From Streptomyces sp. V4I2 (GTDB lineage: Bacteria > Actinomycetota > Actinomycetes > Streptomycetales > Streptomycetaceae), in assembly GCF_030817655.1 (NCBI RefSeq), contig NZ_JAUSZM010000003.1:6634001-6698000 (forward strand): a DNA stretch of 64,000 nt, read 5' to 3'. The notes under the pieces were generated by a model that had not been told where the DNA came from, did not search any database, and saw nothing but the letters and a program-made list of their open reading frames with translations. The position numbers and the translations under genes are program-made. Below, piece by piece: positions 24,193 through 32,793 of the stretch; position 1 is the stretch's first letter, and every line of letters starts with the position of its first letter.

Positions 24193-25164
24193 CTATTTCG
24201 GGGACTTCTCCGGCGCCCCGTCGAGGGACTTCGCGATCTCCACCGCCCGTCCCTCCGACGCGACCCCCTCCAGCCGCAGCGTCACGTCCGTACCGCCGGA
24301 GTCGTGCATCCACAGCAGCGTCGGCCCGGCGGTCCGCTCCTCGCGGGTGTAGCGGGAGCCGTGCGCGTCCACCAGCCAGAAGCTGAGCAGGTGCGGCCGG
24401 GGGAACCACAGGGCCGTGTTGCTCGGCGTGCCGGCGTCCGCGGGATCCGTGCTCAGCGAGATCCACACGGGCTGCTCGGACACGCTCTTGGCGAAGCCGA
24501 TGTCCAGGCCGGCCGGGTACTGGTCCAGCCGGATCGTGCGCCCCTGCTCGCGCCAGCACAGGCTGACCAGGAACCGCCCCTGCGGCTCGTCGGTCACCGA
24601 CATCGCGTCCGGCGCGCCCAGCGCCGGCGGAACCAGCGGCTCGAAGCCGGCCTCGCGCTCCGCCCCCGGGAGCGACAGCGACCCCTCGCAGCCGGGCACC
24701 TCGGCGCCGGTCGAGGGCGCCGCCGACGGGTCGTACCGCACCTCGACCCCGCCGAAGTCGAACCAGTCGAGGACCGCGGCCCGCACCGGGGGCGTGAACG
24801 CGAGGACCGTCAGCAAGCCGCACAGCGCAGCGGTCAGCGACCGCCACCGCGCCCGCGTCCAGTACCGGGCCGCCCGCAGCCGCTCACCGGTCCCCGTCGG
24901 CTCGGCCACCGGGACCGGGATGTGCTCGGCGATTATCTGCTGCAACACCCGCTCGACCATCGAGTCGGACCCGGCGCCGCCCGGTGGGTCCAGCGAACGC
25001 CCCAGCGCCCGCAGCTCCTGCGGCAGCCGGGCGGGCTCGCCACGGCGGCGCCCCGCACCCAGGTCACTGTCACCACGGCGTCCCTCAGCCACGTCATCGG
25101 GGCCGCCCTCACCGTCGTACGCGTCGTACGCACCCCGCTCCGGCTCCTCACTCACGCTCATCAC
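24193..25164 (-). CDS. Membrane anti-sigma-like protein with extracytoplasmic domain
   Basis: 323 residues. The N-terminal ~115 residues are acidic and cytoplasmic; a single helix (LTAALCGLLTVLAFTPPVRA) leads to an exported domain starting AVLDWFDFGGVEVRYDPSA. The C-terminal domain resembles DUF4367-like sensor regions (VSLCWREQGRTIRLDQYP, MHDSGGTDVTLRLEGV). The start (GTG 25164 or ATG 25161) overlaps the sigma gene's 3' end, so translation is coupled. By position it should bind and restrain the sigma factor, although no zinc HxxxCxxC anti-sigma motif is seen. Confidence 0.8.
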   Translation of the reverse strand: MMSVSEEPERGAYDAYDGEGGPDDVAEGRRGDSDLGAGRRRGEPARLPQELRALGRSLDPPGGAGSDSMVERVLQQIIAEHIPVPVAEPTGTGERLRAARYWTRARWRSLTAALCGLLTVLAFTPPVRAAVLDWFDFGGVEVRYDPSAAPSTGAEVPGCEGSLSLPGAEREAGFEPLVPPALGAPDAMSVTDEPQGRFLVSLCWREQGRTIRLDQYPAGLDIGFAKSVSEQPVWISLSTDPADAGTPSNTALWFPRPHLLSFWLVDAHGSRYTREERTAGPTLLWMHDSGGTDVTLRLEGVASEGRAVEIAKSLDGAPEKSPK

Positions 25165-25723
25165 CCCCTTCCCGAGGCTGAAAATCCGGCAACAGTCGGC
25201 TCATCTTTCGCAGGGCGCGGTTGAGCCGTGATTTCACCGTCCCCCGGGGCCAGCCCAGGGCCTGGGCCGTCTCGGACTCGTCCATCTCCAGCAGATAGCG
25301 ATAGGTGACAACCAGGCGGTGTTCCTCGCTCAGCTTCTCCAGGGCGGTCAGCAGGGCGGCGCGGCGCTCCGTCTCCAGCGTGGCCACCGCCGGGTCGGCC
25401 GATTCCGGTATCAGCGGCTCCGCCTCCGCGAAGGCCGCCTCGCGACCGGCGAGCGTCCGCTGCCGGGCCGCCGTCCGCACTGTGTTCCTCGTCTCATTGG
25501 CCACGATCGACAGCAGCCATGGCTTGAACGACGCGCCGTCCTTGAACCGGCCCAGCGCGCAGTACGCCTTGACGAAGGCCTGCTGCACCACGTCCTCCGC
25601 GTCCGCACCCGCCCCGAGCGCGGCGGCCGCTCTGAGCGCGAGGCCCGTATGGGCTCGCACCAGCTCCGCGTACGCCTCCGGCTCTCCGGCGCGTACGCGG
25701 GCGATCACCGCGGCCTCATCGAC
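25148..25723 (-). CDS. ECF-type RNA polymerase sigma factor
   Basis: 191 residues. Region 2 has AYAELVRAHTGLALRAA, then GADAEDVVQQAFVKAYCALGRF and FKPWLLSIVANETRNTVR; region 4 has LSEEHRLVVTYRYLLEMDES and the recognition helix GTVKSRLNRALRKM. GTG 25723 is chosen for the GGGAGGGG site just upstream; longer frames toward trpS would overlap its promoter. It heads an operon with an anti-sigma-like protein and two anchored secreted proteins. Confidence 0.92.
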   Translation of the reverse strand, partial: VDEAAVIARVRAGEPEAYAELVRAHTGLALRAAAALGAGADAEDVVQQAFVKAYCALGRFKDGASFKPWLLSIVANETRNTVRTAARQRTLAGREAAFAEAEPLIPESADPAVATLETERRAALLTALEKLSEEHRLVVTYRYLLEMDESETAQALGWPRGTVKSRLNRALRKMSRLLPDFQPREGGDERE

Positions 25724-25850
25724 GATGCGGCCCCCCTCCCGCGTCCTCACACGATTGGTACACCGCTCGGCGTGGATCGGTTCCCACCCGTGTCCCATCT
25801 GTTTCCGACCAGTTCCGGATCGCCCCCCGGGACCTGAGAGAATGGTGTGC

Positions 25851-26918
25851 ATGGCCTCTGACCGCCCACCCGTCGCCCACCACCGCCCTCAAGCGGGGCG
25901 CTCCGCGCCGCTGCCCAAATTCCGAGTGCTCTCCGGAATCCAGCCCACCGCAGGCTCGTTCCACCTCGGCAACTACCTCGGCGCCGTCCGCCAGTGGGTG
26001 GCCCTGCAGGAGTCCCACGACGCGTTCTACATGGTCGTCGACCTGCACGCGATCACGCTCCCGCAGAACCCCGCGGACCTGCGGACCAACACTCGCCTGG
26101 CCGCCGCCCAGCTCCTCGCGGCCGGTCTCGACCCGGAGCGCTGCACGCTCTTCGTCCAGAGCCATGTCCCCGAGCACGCCCAGCTCGCCTGGGTCATGAA
26201 CTGCCTCACCGGCTTCGGCGAGGCGTCCCGCATGACCCAGTTCAAGGACAAGTCCGCCAAGCAGGGCGCCGACCGCGCCAGCGTCGGCCTGTTCACGTAC
26301 CCGGTCCTCCAGGTCGCGGACATCCTGCTGTACCAGGCGAACGAGGTCCCGGTGGGTGAGGACCAGCGCCAGCACATCGAGCTCACCCGCGATCTCGCCG
26401 AGCGCTTCAACGGCCGCTTCGGCGAGACCTTCACCATCCCCAAGCCGTACATCCTCAGGGAGACGGCCAAGATCTACGACCTCCAGGACCCGTCGATCAA
26501 GATGAGCAAGTCGGCGTCCACGCCGAAGGGGCTCATCAACCTCCTGGACGAGCCCAAGGCCACCGCCAAGAAGGTCAAGAGCGCGGTCACCGACACGGAC
26601 ACCGTCATCCGCTTCGACGCGGAGCGCAAGCCGGGCGTCAGCAACCTGCTCACCATCTACTCGACTCTCACGGGCGAGGGAATCGCCGACCTCGAGCAGA
26701 AGTACGAGGGCAAGGGCTACGGCGCGCTCAAGACGGACCTCGCCGAGATCATGGTCGAGTTCGTGACGCCGTTCCGCGAACGCACCCAGCAGTACCTCGA
26801 CGACCCGGAGACGCTGGACTCGATCCTCGCCAAGGGCGCGGAGAAGGCGCGTGCCGTCGCCGCGGAGACCCTGTCCCAGGCGTACGACAGGGTGGGCTTC
26901 CTGCCCGCCAAACACTGA
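25851..26918 (+). CDS. trpS: Tryptophanyl-tRNA synthetase
   Basis: 355-residue class I aminoacyl-tRNA synthetase charging tRNA-Trp. The HIGH-like motif is QPTAGSFHLGNYLGAV, substrate motifs VGEDQRQHIELTRDLAERF, and the KMSKS loop IKMSKSASTPKG. Length is normal for the family. ATG 25851 is preferred over the in-frame ATG three codons upstream (25842), but both are possible. It is divergent from the ECF sigma gene with about 127 bp between starts. Confidence 0.96.
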   Translation: MASDRPPVAHHRPQAGRSAPLPKFRVLSGIQPTAGSFHLGNYLGAVRQWVALQESHDAFYMVVDLHAITLPQNPADLRTNTRLAAAQLLAAGLDPERCTLFVQSHVPEHAQLAWVMNCLTGFGEASRMTQFKDKSAKQGADRASVGLFTYPVLQVADILLYQANEVPVGEDQRQHIELTRDLAERFNGRFGETFTIPKPYILRETAKIYDLQDPSIKMSKSASTPKGLINLLDEPKATAKKVKSAVTDTDTVIRFDAERKPGVSNLLTIYSTLTGEGIADLEQKYEGKGYGALKTDLAEIMVEFVTPFRERTQQYLDDPETLDSILAKGAEKARAVAAETLSQAYDRVGFLPAKH

Positions 26919-27071
26919 GCCGTACCACCACAGGCGCACCACCGCACAGGCGTACCACTGCGCAGAGCGCTGCACATCACTACGGTTGCGCCTGCCCACC
27001 AACACAGCCGTGGCCGTACAGTCGATAGCCGGACGGCTGGAACGAACTCGAACAGGACGACAGGAGACGAC

Positions 27072-27650
27072 GTGGGGACCGTAACGATCGGCGTGTCGAT
27101 CGCGGTCCCGGAGCCTCACGGCAGCCTGCTCCAACAGCTGCGCGCGGGCTTCGGCGACGCGGCGGCTCACGGCATTCCCACGCACGTCACCCTGCTGCCG
27201 CCGACGGAGATCGACGAGGCCATGCTGCCGGCGGTCGAGATGCACCTGACGGAGGTCGCGGCGGCCGGCCGGCCGTTCCCCATGCGGCTGTCCGGCACGG
27301 GTACGTTCCGGCCGCTGTCGCCCGTCGTCTACGTCCAGGTCGCAGAGGGCGCCGAGGCCTGCACCTGGCTGCAGAAGCAGGTCCGGGACGCCTCGGGCCC
27401 CGTGGCGCGCGACCTGCAGTTCCCGTACCACCCGCACGTCACGGTCGCCCACGGCATCGACGACGAGGCCATGGACCGCGCCTTCGAGGAACTCGCCGAC
27501 TACCACGCCGAGTGGCCCTGCACCGGTTTCGCGCTCTACGAACAGGGCGCCGACGGCGAGTGGCGCAAGCTGCGCGAGTACGTCTTCGGGGGCGCGGTCG
27601 TGCCGCCGCAGGCGGCCCGCGTGGAGCGCGGCCCGATCCCCGCCCCCTGA
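27072..27650 (+). CDS. 2'-5' RNA ligase family / 2H phosphoesterase
   Basis: 192 residues with the two His motifs of the 2H phosphoesterase superfamily: HVTLLPP near residue 37 and HPHVTVAHG near 118. These enzymes act on 2',5' or cyclic phosphate linkages in RNA or nucleotides (LigT/ThpR type). GTG 27072 starts the protein. The upstream 153 bp contain imperfect CACCACAGGCG-like repeats near 26925-26960. The C-terminal ~25 residues are Pro/Ala-rich. Confidence 0.88.
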   Translation: MGTVTIGVSIAVPEPHGSLLQQLRAGFGDAAAHGIPTHVTLLPPTEIDEAMLPAVEMHLTEVAAAGRPFPMRLSGTGTFRPLSPVVYVQVAEGAEACTWLQKQVRDASGPVARDLQFPYHPHVTVAHGIDDEAMDRAFEELADYHAEWPCTGFALYEQGADGEWRKLREYVFGGAVVPPQAARVERGPIPAP

Positions 27651-27697
27651 CACCGGCCTCCTGGACCGGCAGCCGCGATCCCCGTGACCCGGTTCTC

Positions 27698-28453
27698 CTA
27701 GACCGGCAGCCGCCGGAAGACCCCTCGCGGCACATGCCGCAGTGCCGACATCACCACCCGCAGCGCTCCCGGCACCCACACCGTCTGCGAGCGGCGGCGC
27801 AGTCCCAGCTCGATGGCCGTGGCGACGGCTTCGGGCGTGGTCGCCAGGGGCGTCTCCTCAAGGCCCGCGGTCATCTTCGAGCGGACGAAGCCGGGGCGTA
27901 CGACCATGACGTGCACGCCGGTGCCGTGCAGGGCGTCGCCCAGGCCCTGGGCGAAGGCGTCGAGGCCGGCCTTGCTGGAGCCGTAGATGAAGTTGGAGCG
28001 GCGGGCGCGTTCGCCGGCCACGGAGGAGAGCACCACGAGCGAGCCGTGGCCCTGGGTCTGCAAGGCGCGCGCGGCGACCAAGCCCGCAGACACCGCTCCC
28101 GTGTAGTTGGTCTGCGCGACGCGCACCGCGCTCGCCGGTTCGCGCTCGTCGTGCGCCTGGTCGCCGAGGATCCCGAAAGCGAGCAGCACCATGTCGACGT
28201 CGCCCTCGGAGAAGACCTTGCCGAGGGCCGTCTCGTGGGAGTCGGGGTCGAGCGCGTCGAAGGCGACGGTGTGCACGTCGGCCCCCAGGGCGCGCAGTTC
28301 CGAAGCGGCCGTCTCCAGGGCGAGTGTGGGGCGTCCGGCCAGCCACACCGTGCGGGTGCGGCGGGCGATCAGCCGGCGTGCGGTGGCGAGCGCGATCTGA
28401 GACGTGCCGCCGAGGACGAGCAGGGACTGGGGGGTACCGAAGGCGTCCTTCAC
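27698..28453 (-). CDS. dprE2: Decaprenylphosphoryl-2-keto-ribose reductase-like SDR
   Basis: 251-residue short-chain dehydrogenase. NAD(P)-binding is at LVLGGTSQIALATARRL, the substrate loop at LLAFGILGDQ, and the catalytic SSVAG...Y-xxx-K as YGSSKAGLDAFAQGL; VRPGFVRSKMTAG follows. These match DprE2 (Rv3791 type), which reduces the keto sugar made by DprE1 to decaprenylphosphoryl-arabinose. The gene lies 38 bp downstream of dprE1 on the same strand. Confidence 0.9.
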   Translation of the reverse strand: MKDAFGTPQSLLVLGGTSQIALATARRLIARRTRTVWLAGRPTLALETAASELRALGADVHTVAFDALDPDSHETALGKVFSEGDVDMVLLAFGILGDQAHDEREPASAVRVAQTNYTGAVSAGLVAARALQTQGHGSLVVLSSVAGERARRSNFIYGSSKAGLDAFAQGLGDALHGTGVHVMVVRPGFVRSKMTAGLEETPLATTPEAVATAIELGLRRRSQTVWVPGALRVVMSALRHVPRGVFRRLPV

Positions 28454-28491
28454 GAACAGCTCCTAACGAAGGCCCGGGGGCCTGAGGTTGC

Positions 28492-29847
28492 CTAGAGACC
28501 GAGACGGCGGGCCAGGTCCGACACGAACACCCCGCGCGGGTCCAGCTCCGCCCGCAGCGCGCGGAAGTCGGCCAGGCGCGGGTACATCGCGGTGAGCAGT
28601 TCGGGCCGCAGACGGGAGTCCTTGGCGAGGTAGACGCGCCCGCCGGCCGCGGCGACCTCCTCGTCCAGTTCGTCGAGGAAGGCGCCGAGGCCGGGCAGGC
28701 GGGCCGGGATGTCCAGGGCCAGCGTCCAGCCCGGCACGGGGAAGGACAGCCAGCCCGGGTCGGCGTCCCCGAAGCGCTTGAGGACGGCGAGGAAGGACGG
28801 GCACCGGCGCTGCGAGATACGGCGCACGATCCGGCGTACGGCGTCCTCCTGGCCGTGTCCGACGACGAACTGGTACTGCACGAAACCGCCGCGGCCGTAG
28901 ACCCGGTTCCAGTGGGGCACCCCGTCCAGGGGGTGGAAGAAGGTGGAGAGCCTCTGAAGTTCGCCGGTACGCGCGCGGGGGGCCTTCCGGTACCAGAGCT
29001 CGTTGAAGAGGCCCACGGTCGTCCGGCTGAGCAGGCCCTCGGGGAGGAAGGCGGGGGCGGCCGGGAGCCGGGAGGTACGGAAGGCCAGCGGGTCCCTCCG
29101 CGCGCGCGTGCGCTCCGGAAGCGCATCCAGGGGAGCGTGGTCGCCCCGGGTCAGCATCGCGCGGCCCGTCGCCGCACCGCGCGCCAGGAGGTCGATCCAC
29201 GCCACCGAGTAGCGGTACCGGTGGTCGGTGGCCGTCAGACGGGCCATCAGGTCGTCGAGGTCCCGCGCGCGCTCGGTGTCGACGGACATGAGCGAGGTCT
29301 CGACCGGCTGGAGCCGGACCGTCGCGGTCAGGATCACGCCGGTCAGTCCCATGCCGCCGGCCGTCGCGTCGAACAGGGGCGTGCCGGGGCCGACCGCGCG
29401 GACCCCGCCGTCGGCGGTGAGGAGTTCGAGCGAGAGGACGTGCCGGGAGAAGGAACCCGACACGTGGTGGTTCTTGCCGTGGATGTCCGCGCCGATCGCG
29501 CCCCCGACAGTGACATGGCGCGTGCCGGGTGTCACCGGCACGAACCAGCCGAGCGGCAGCAGCACTTCCGTCAGCCGGTGCAGGGAGATGCCCGCGTCGC
29601 ACAGCACGATGCCCTCGTCGGCGTCGATCGCGTGGATGCGGTCGAGGCCCGTCATGTCGAGCACGGACCCGCCGGCGTTCTGCGCCGCGTCCCCGTAGGC
29701 CCGCCCCAGGCCCCTCGGGATGCCTCCGCGGGCCCCGCAGTCCCGGACGGCGGCCGCGGCCTCCTCGTACGTCCGTGGGCGGATCAGGCGGGCGGTGGTG
29801 GGAGCGGTGCGTCCCCAGCCGGTGACGGAAGCGGTGTCGGCAGGCAT
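28492..29847 (-). CDS. dprE1: Decaprenylphosphoryl-ribose 2'-oxidase-like FAD enzyme
   Basis: 451 residues of the VAO/PCMH flavin family. FAD contacts are RGLGRAYGDAAQN, GTRHVTVGGAIGADIHGKNHH and TAGGMGLTGVI; the C-terminal ALO-like part has FVQYQFVV, GWTLALDIP and FVSDLARRLGL. It matches DprE1, which oxidises the ribose 2'-OH of decaprenylphosphoryl-ribose. A377 occupies the position where I align Cys387 of the tuberculosis enzyme, the covalent target of benzothiazinones. The gene is divergent from the PAP2 gene of the same pathway. Confidence 0.92.
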   Translation of the reverse strand: MPADTASVTGWGRTAPTTARLIRPRTYEEAAAAVRDCGARGGIPRGLGRAYGDAAQNAGGSVLDMTGLDRIHAIDADEGIVLCDAGISLHRLTEVLLPLGWFVPVTPGTRHVTVGGAIGADIHGKNHHVSGSFSRHVLSLELLTADGGVRAVGPGTPLFDATAGGMGLTGVILTATVRLQPVETSLMSVDTERARDLDDLMARLTATDHRYRYSVAWIDLLARGAATGRAMLTRGDHAPLDALPERTRARRDPLAFRTSRLPAAPAFLPEGLLSRTTVGLFNELWYRKAPRARTGELQRLSTFFHPLDGVPHWNRVYGRGGFVQYQFVVGHGQEDAVRRIVRRISQRRCPSFLAVLKRFGDADPGWLSFPVPGWTLALDIPARLPGLGAFLDELDEEVAAAGGRVYLAKDSRLRPELLTAMYPRLADFRALRAELDPRGVFVSDLARRLGL

Positions 29848-29980
29848 GTCGGTGACCGTATCGCCCCTTTGTGGGCGATTGGTTTTGAAACATTCACCTC
29901 ATACCCGAAATGGGTGATTAATGGGATGTCGACCTATATTGCCGGAGCCCCGGCGGCGCTGACGTGAACAGTGAGTCCAC
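29848..29980. other. Divergent promoter region between dprE1 and the PAP2 gene
   Basis: 133 bp, AT-richer than its surroundings. TATATT at about 29934-29939 is a possible -10 toward the PAP2 gene, and TTGGTTTTGAAACATTC lies near 29879-29895. No operator palindrome stands out. Confidence 0.45.
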
Positions 29981-30490
29981 ATGGACGATCTCGACGACAT
30001 CGACCACCGAATCCTTTCGGCGCTGCGGGCGTACGGCCGCGACCCGCGCGTCGCGAACGCCGCGCGCGTCCTGTCCTTTGCGGGCGAGCACGGCGCGCTG
30101 TGGCTCGCGGCGGGTCTCGCGGGAGCCGTGGCGGACGGTCCACGCCGCGGCGCATGGCTGCGCGGGACGGCGCTCACCGCGGGCGCGCACCTCGCCGGCA
30201 TGGGCGTGAAATGGGTCGTACGCCGCCCGCGTCCGGCGCATGTGGAGCCCCTGGTGAGCACCGTCGGCCGGCACTCCTTCCCGAGCTCGCACGCGACGTC
30301 CGCAGTGGCCGCCTCGGTCGCCTTCGGCGCATTGGGGGCGTACGCCGTCCCGCCGCTGGCCGCCGCGATGTGTGTGTCCCGCCTGGTCGTCGGCGTGCAC
30401 TACCCCTCAGACGTGGCGGCGGGCGCGGCCCTGGGGGCGCTGACAGCGCGCATCGGAGCGCGCTGGATGAGAGGGAGCGCGCATGACTGA
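29981..30490 (+). CDS. PAP2-family phosphatase, probable decaprenylphosphoryl-5-phosphoribose phosphatase
   Basis: 169-residue membrane phosphatase. The tripartite PAP2 signature is complete: KWVVRRPRP, then SFPSSHAT, then SRLVVGVHYPSD. Several hydrophobic helices surround it. It overlaps by 8 bp the following UbiA prenyltransferase gene. The pairing mirrors Rv3807c-Rv3806c, where this phosphatase is thought to remove the 5-phosphate from decaprenylphosphoryl-phosphoribose before DprE1 acts. Substrate assignment rests on context. Confidence 0.9.
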   Translation: MDDLDDIDHRILSALRAYGRDPRVANAARVLSFAGEHGALWLAAGLAGAVADGPRRGAWLRGTALTAGAHLAGMGVKWVVRRPRPAHVEPLVSTVGRHSFPSSHATSAVAASVAFGALGAYAVPPLAAAMCVSRLVVGVHYPSDVAAGAALGALTARIGARWMRGSAHD

Positions 30491-31463
30491 GACCGCGCCG
30501 ATGACGGGCGGCGCGCGCATCCGCGAGACCACGCTGCCGGAACAGCGCACGCCCCTCCGGCAGTCCGCACCACCCCCAGAGGGCAGCCTCCTGGGCGGGC
30601 TCCTCAAGGCCGCGCGCCCCAAGCAGTGGGTCAAGAACGGCCTCGTCATCGCCGCCCCGACCGCCGCCGGTCAGCTCTTCTCCCGGCACGCCCTCACCCA
30701 ACTCGCGTTCGTCTTCGCCCTCTTCACCGCCTGCGCGGCCGCCGTCTACCTCGTCAACGACGCCCGGGACGCCGACGCCGACCGCGCCCACCCCACCAAG
30801 CGCCGCCGCCCGGTCGCCGCCGGACAGGTCCCCGTACCCGTCGCGTACCCCGTAGGAGCCGCTCTCGGCGTCCTCGCGCCGGTTGTTGCGGCCTGGCTGG
30901 TCTCGCCGGCCGTCGCGGCGCTTCTGGCGGCCTACCTGGGCATGCAACTGGCGTACTGCGTCAGCCTCAAGCACATCCTGGTCATCGACCTCGTCGTCGT
31001 CACGACCGGATTCCTGATGCGGGCCGTGGTCGGCGGCCTCGCGCTCGATATCCCGCTGTCGCGGTGGTTCCTCATCACGACCGGGTTCGGCGCGCTGTTC
31101 ATGGTGTCGGCCAAGCGCTACTCCGAAGCCGTCCAGATGGCCGGGAAGGCGGGCGCCACGCGCGCGTTGCTCACCGAGTACACCACCGGCTACCTGCGCT
31201 TCGTGTGGCAGCTCGCGGCCGGCGTCGCCGTCCTCGGCTACTGCCTGTGGGCCCTGGAGGAGGGCGGCGTCCCGCACACCAGCCTCCTGCCCTGGCGGCA
31301 GCTCTCCATGGTCGCCTTCATCCTCGCGATCCTCAGATACGCCGTCTTCGCCGACCGCGGCACGGCAGGCGAACCCGAGGACGTCGTCCTGCGCGACCGC
31401 GCCCTCGCTCTGATCGGCCTGCTGTGGATCGCGATGTACGCCTTGGCGGTGGCCAATTGGTGA
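30483..31463 (+). CDS. ubiA: UbiA-family decaprenyl-phosphate phosphoribosyltransferase
   Basis: 326-residue polytopic UbiA-superfamily enzyme. The N-terminal RPKQWVKNGLV and the Asp-rich NDARDADADRAHP (metal/PRPP binding) match decaprenyl-phosphate phosphoribosyltransferases (Rv3806c type). A second polar motif is SAKRYSEA. About nine hydrophobic helices are visible. It transfers phosphoribose from PRPP to a polyprenyl phosphate, the first committed step to decaprenylphosphoryl-arabinose. The stop overlaps the GtrA start (GTGA). Confidence 0.92.
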   Translation: MTETAPMTGGARIRETTLPEQRTPLRQSAPPPEGSLLGGLLKAARPKQWVKNGLVIAAPTAAGQLFSRHALTQLAFVFALFTACAAAVYLVNDARDADADRAHPTKRRRPVAAGQVPVPVAYPVGAALGVLAPVVAAWLVSPAVAALLAAYLGMQLAYCVSLKHILVIDLVVVTTGFLMRAVVGGLALDIPLSRWFLITTGFGALFMVSAKRYSEAVQMAGKAGATRALLTEYTTGYLRFVWQLAAGVAVLGYCLWALEEGGVPHTSLLPWRQLSMVAFILAILRYAVFADRGTAGEPEDVVLRDRALALIGLLWIAMYALAVANW

Positions 31464-31897
31464 GGACGCGCGCGTGGACGAGCCGCCGGGAACTCCTCGG
31501 ATTCGCCGCCGTCGGCCTCCTCGCCTACGCCGCCGACCTCACCCTCTTCACTTACCTGCGCGGCCAGGCCGGTCTCGACCCGCTCACCGCCAAGGTGCTC
31601 TCCTTCGTCGTGGGCTGCTCGGTGACGTACGCGGGCAACGCGCTGGGCACGTACCGGGACACCGGCCCGAGAGGAGCGCGCCCGTATGCCGTCTTCTTCG
31701 CGGTGAACCTCGCCGGCGCCCTCGTACAGCTCCTGTGCCTCGCCGTCAGTCACTACGGCCTCGGCCTCACCTCGCAGCGCGCGGACACCGTCTCCGGCGC
31801 CGGAATCGGCATGGCCCTGGCCACGATCCTGCGGTTTTGGGGCACCAGGACATTGGTCTTCCGCAGCGAGGGCAGAGTCGGATCATGGACTGGCTGA
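31460..31897 (+). CDS. GtrA family membrane protein
   Basis: 145 residues with four predicted helices of the GtrA/DPMS type: LLGFAAVGLLAYAADLTLF, KVLSFVVGCSVTYAGNALGT, FFAVNLAGALVQLLCLAVS and MALATILRFWGTRTLVFR. GtrA proteins are proposed to help move polyprenyl-linked sugars across the membrane; the mycobacterial homologue Rv3789 is linked to decaprenylphosphoryl-arabinose. GTG 31460 overlaps the UbiA stop, and its 3' end overlaps the YihY start by 13 bp. Confidence 0.88.
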   Translation: MRTRAWTSRRELLGFAAVGLLAYAADLTLFTYLRGQAGLDPLTAKVLSFVVGCSVTYAGNALGTYRDTGPRGARPYAVFFAVNLAGALVQLLCLAVSHYGLGLTSQRADTVSGAGIGMALATILRFWGTRTLVFRSEGRVGSWTG

Positions 31898-32793
31898 AAA
31901 AACTCCCCGGCGTCGGGCCGCTCGTCGCCCGGCTGACCGCCACGCACGCGTGGCGGTCGTACGAGCGGCTGGACCGGGTGAAGTGGACACGGCTGGCCGC
32001 CGCGATGACGTTCACCAGCTTCGTGGCGCTCTTCCCGCTGCTCACCGTCCTGGCCGCGGTCGCCGCGGCCACGCTCAGCAAGGAGCGGCAGAACACGCTG
32101 GAGGACAAGATCGCCGAGCAGGTGCCCGGCATCTCCGACCAGCTCAACATCGACGGACTGGTGCAGAACGCGGGCACCGTCGGCCTCATCGCGGGCGCCG
32201 CCCTGCTGTTCACCGGCATCGGCTGGGCGGGCTCGATGCGCGAGTGCCTGCGGGCCGTGTGGGAGATGCCCGACGACGAGGAGAACCCGGTCCTGCGCAA
32301 GGCCAAGGACCTCGGCATCCTCGTCGGCCTCGGCGGCGCCGTCCTCGTCACGCTCGCCGCCTCCACCGTGGCTTCCGCGATGGTCGGCTGGATCACCGGC
32401 CAGCTGGGCATCGACAAGGAGGGCTGGGGCAGCGTCCTGCTGCACATCGCCGCGTTCCTCGTCGCCGTACTCGCGGACTTCCTGCTGCTCCTCTACGTCC
32501 TGACGCTGCTTCCGGGAGTCGAGCCGAAGCGCCGCCGGCTGATCGTGGCGGCGCTGACCGGCGCGGTCGGCTTCGAGCTGCTGAAGCTGCTGCTCAGCGG
32601 CTACATGCAGGGTGTGGCCGCGAAGAGCATGTACGGCGCGTTCGGCGTCCCCGTCGCCCTGCTGCTGTGGATCAACTTCACGGCGAAACTGGTCCTGTTC
32701 TGCGCGGCCTGGACGGCCACGCAGAGCAAGGAGGACGAACCTACGGGCGAGGCCGACGACGTACCAGATCCGGCAGCGGCCAACGGCGGTTGA
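31885..32793 (+). CDS. YihY/virulence factor BrkB family membrane protein
   Basis: 302 residues with six predicted helices of the YihY/BrkB (UPF0761) family. Landmarks are WTRLAAAMTFTSFVALFPLLTV, GWAGSMRECLRAVWEM and YGAFGVPVALLLWINFTAKLVL. The function of the family is unknown; it is not a ribonuclease despite early naming. ATG 31885 lies within the GtrA 3' end. The last 53 bp overlap the convergent carboxypeptidase gene. Confidence 0.9.
   Translation: MDWLKKLPGVGPLVARLTATHAWRSYERLDRVKWTRLAAAMTFTSFVALFPLLTVLAAVAAATLSKERQNTLEDKIAEQVPGISDQLNIDGLVQNAGTVGLIAGAALLFTGIGWAGSMRECLRAVWEMPDDEENPVLRKAKDLGILVGLGGAVLVTLAASTVASAMVGWITGQLGIDKEGWGSVLLHIAAFLVAVLADFLLLLYVLTLLPGVEPKRRRLIVAALTGAVGFELLKLLLSGYMQGVAAKSMYGAFGVPVALLLWINFTAKLVLFCAAWTATQSKEDEPTGEADDVPDPAAANGG

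Noticed and set aside
31460..31500. Earlier start for the GtrA gene in the long open frame from 30626
   Set aside because: The upstream part is the +1 shadow of the UbiA gene; GTG 31460 overlaps the UbiA stop and starts the conserved protein.
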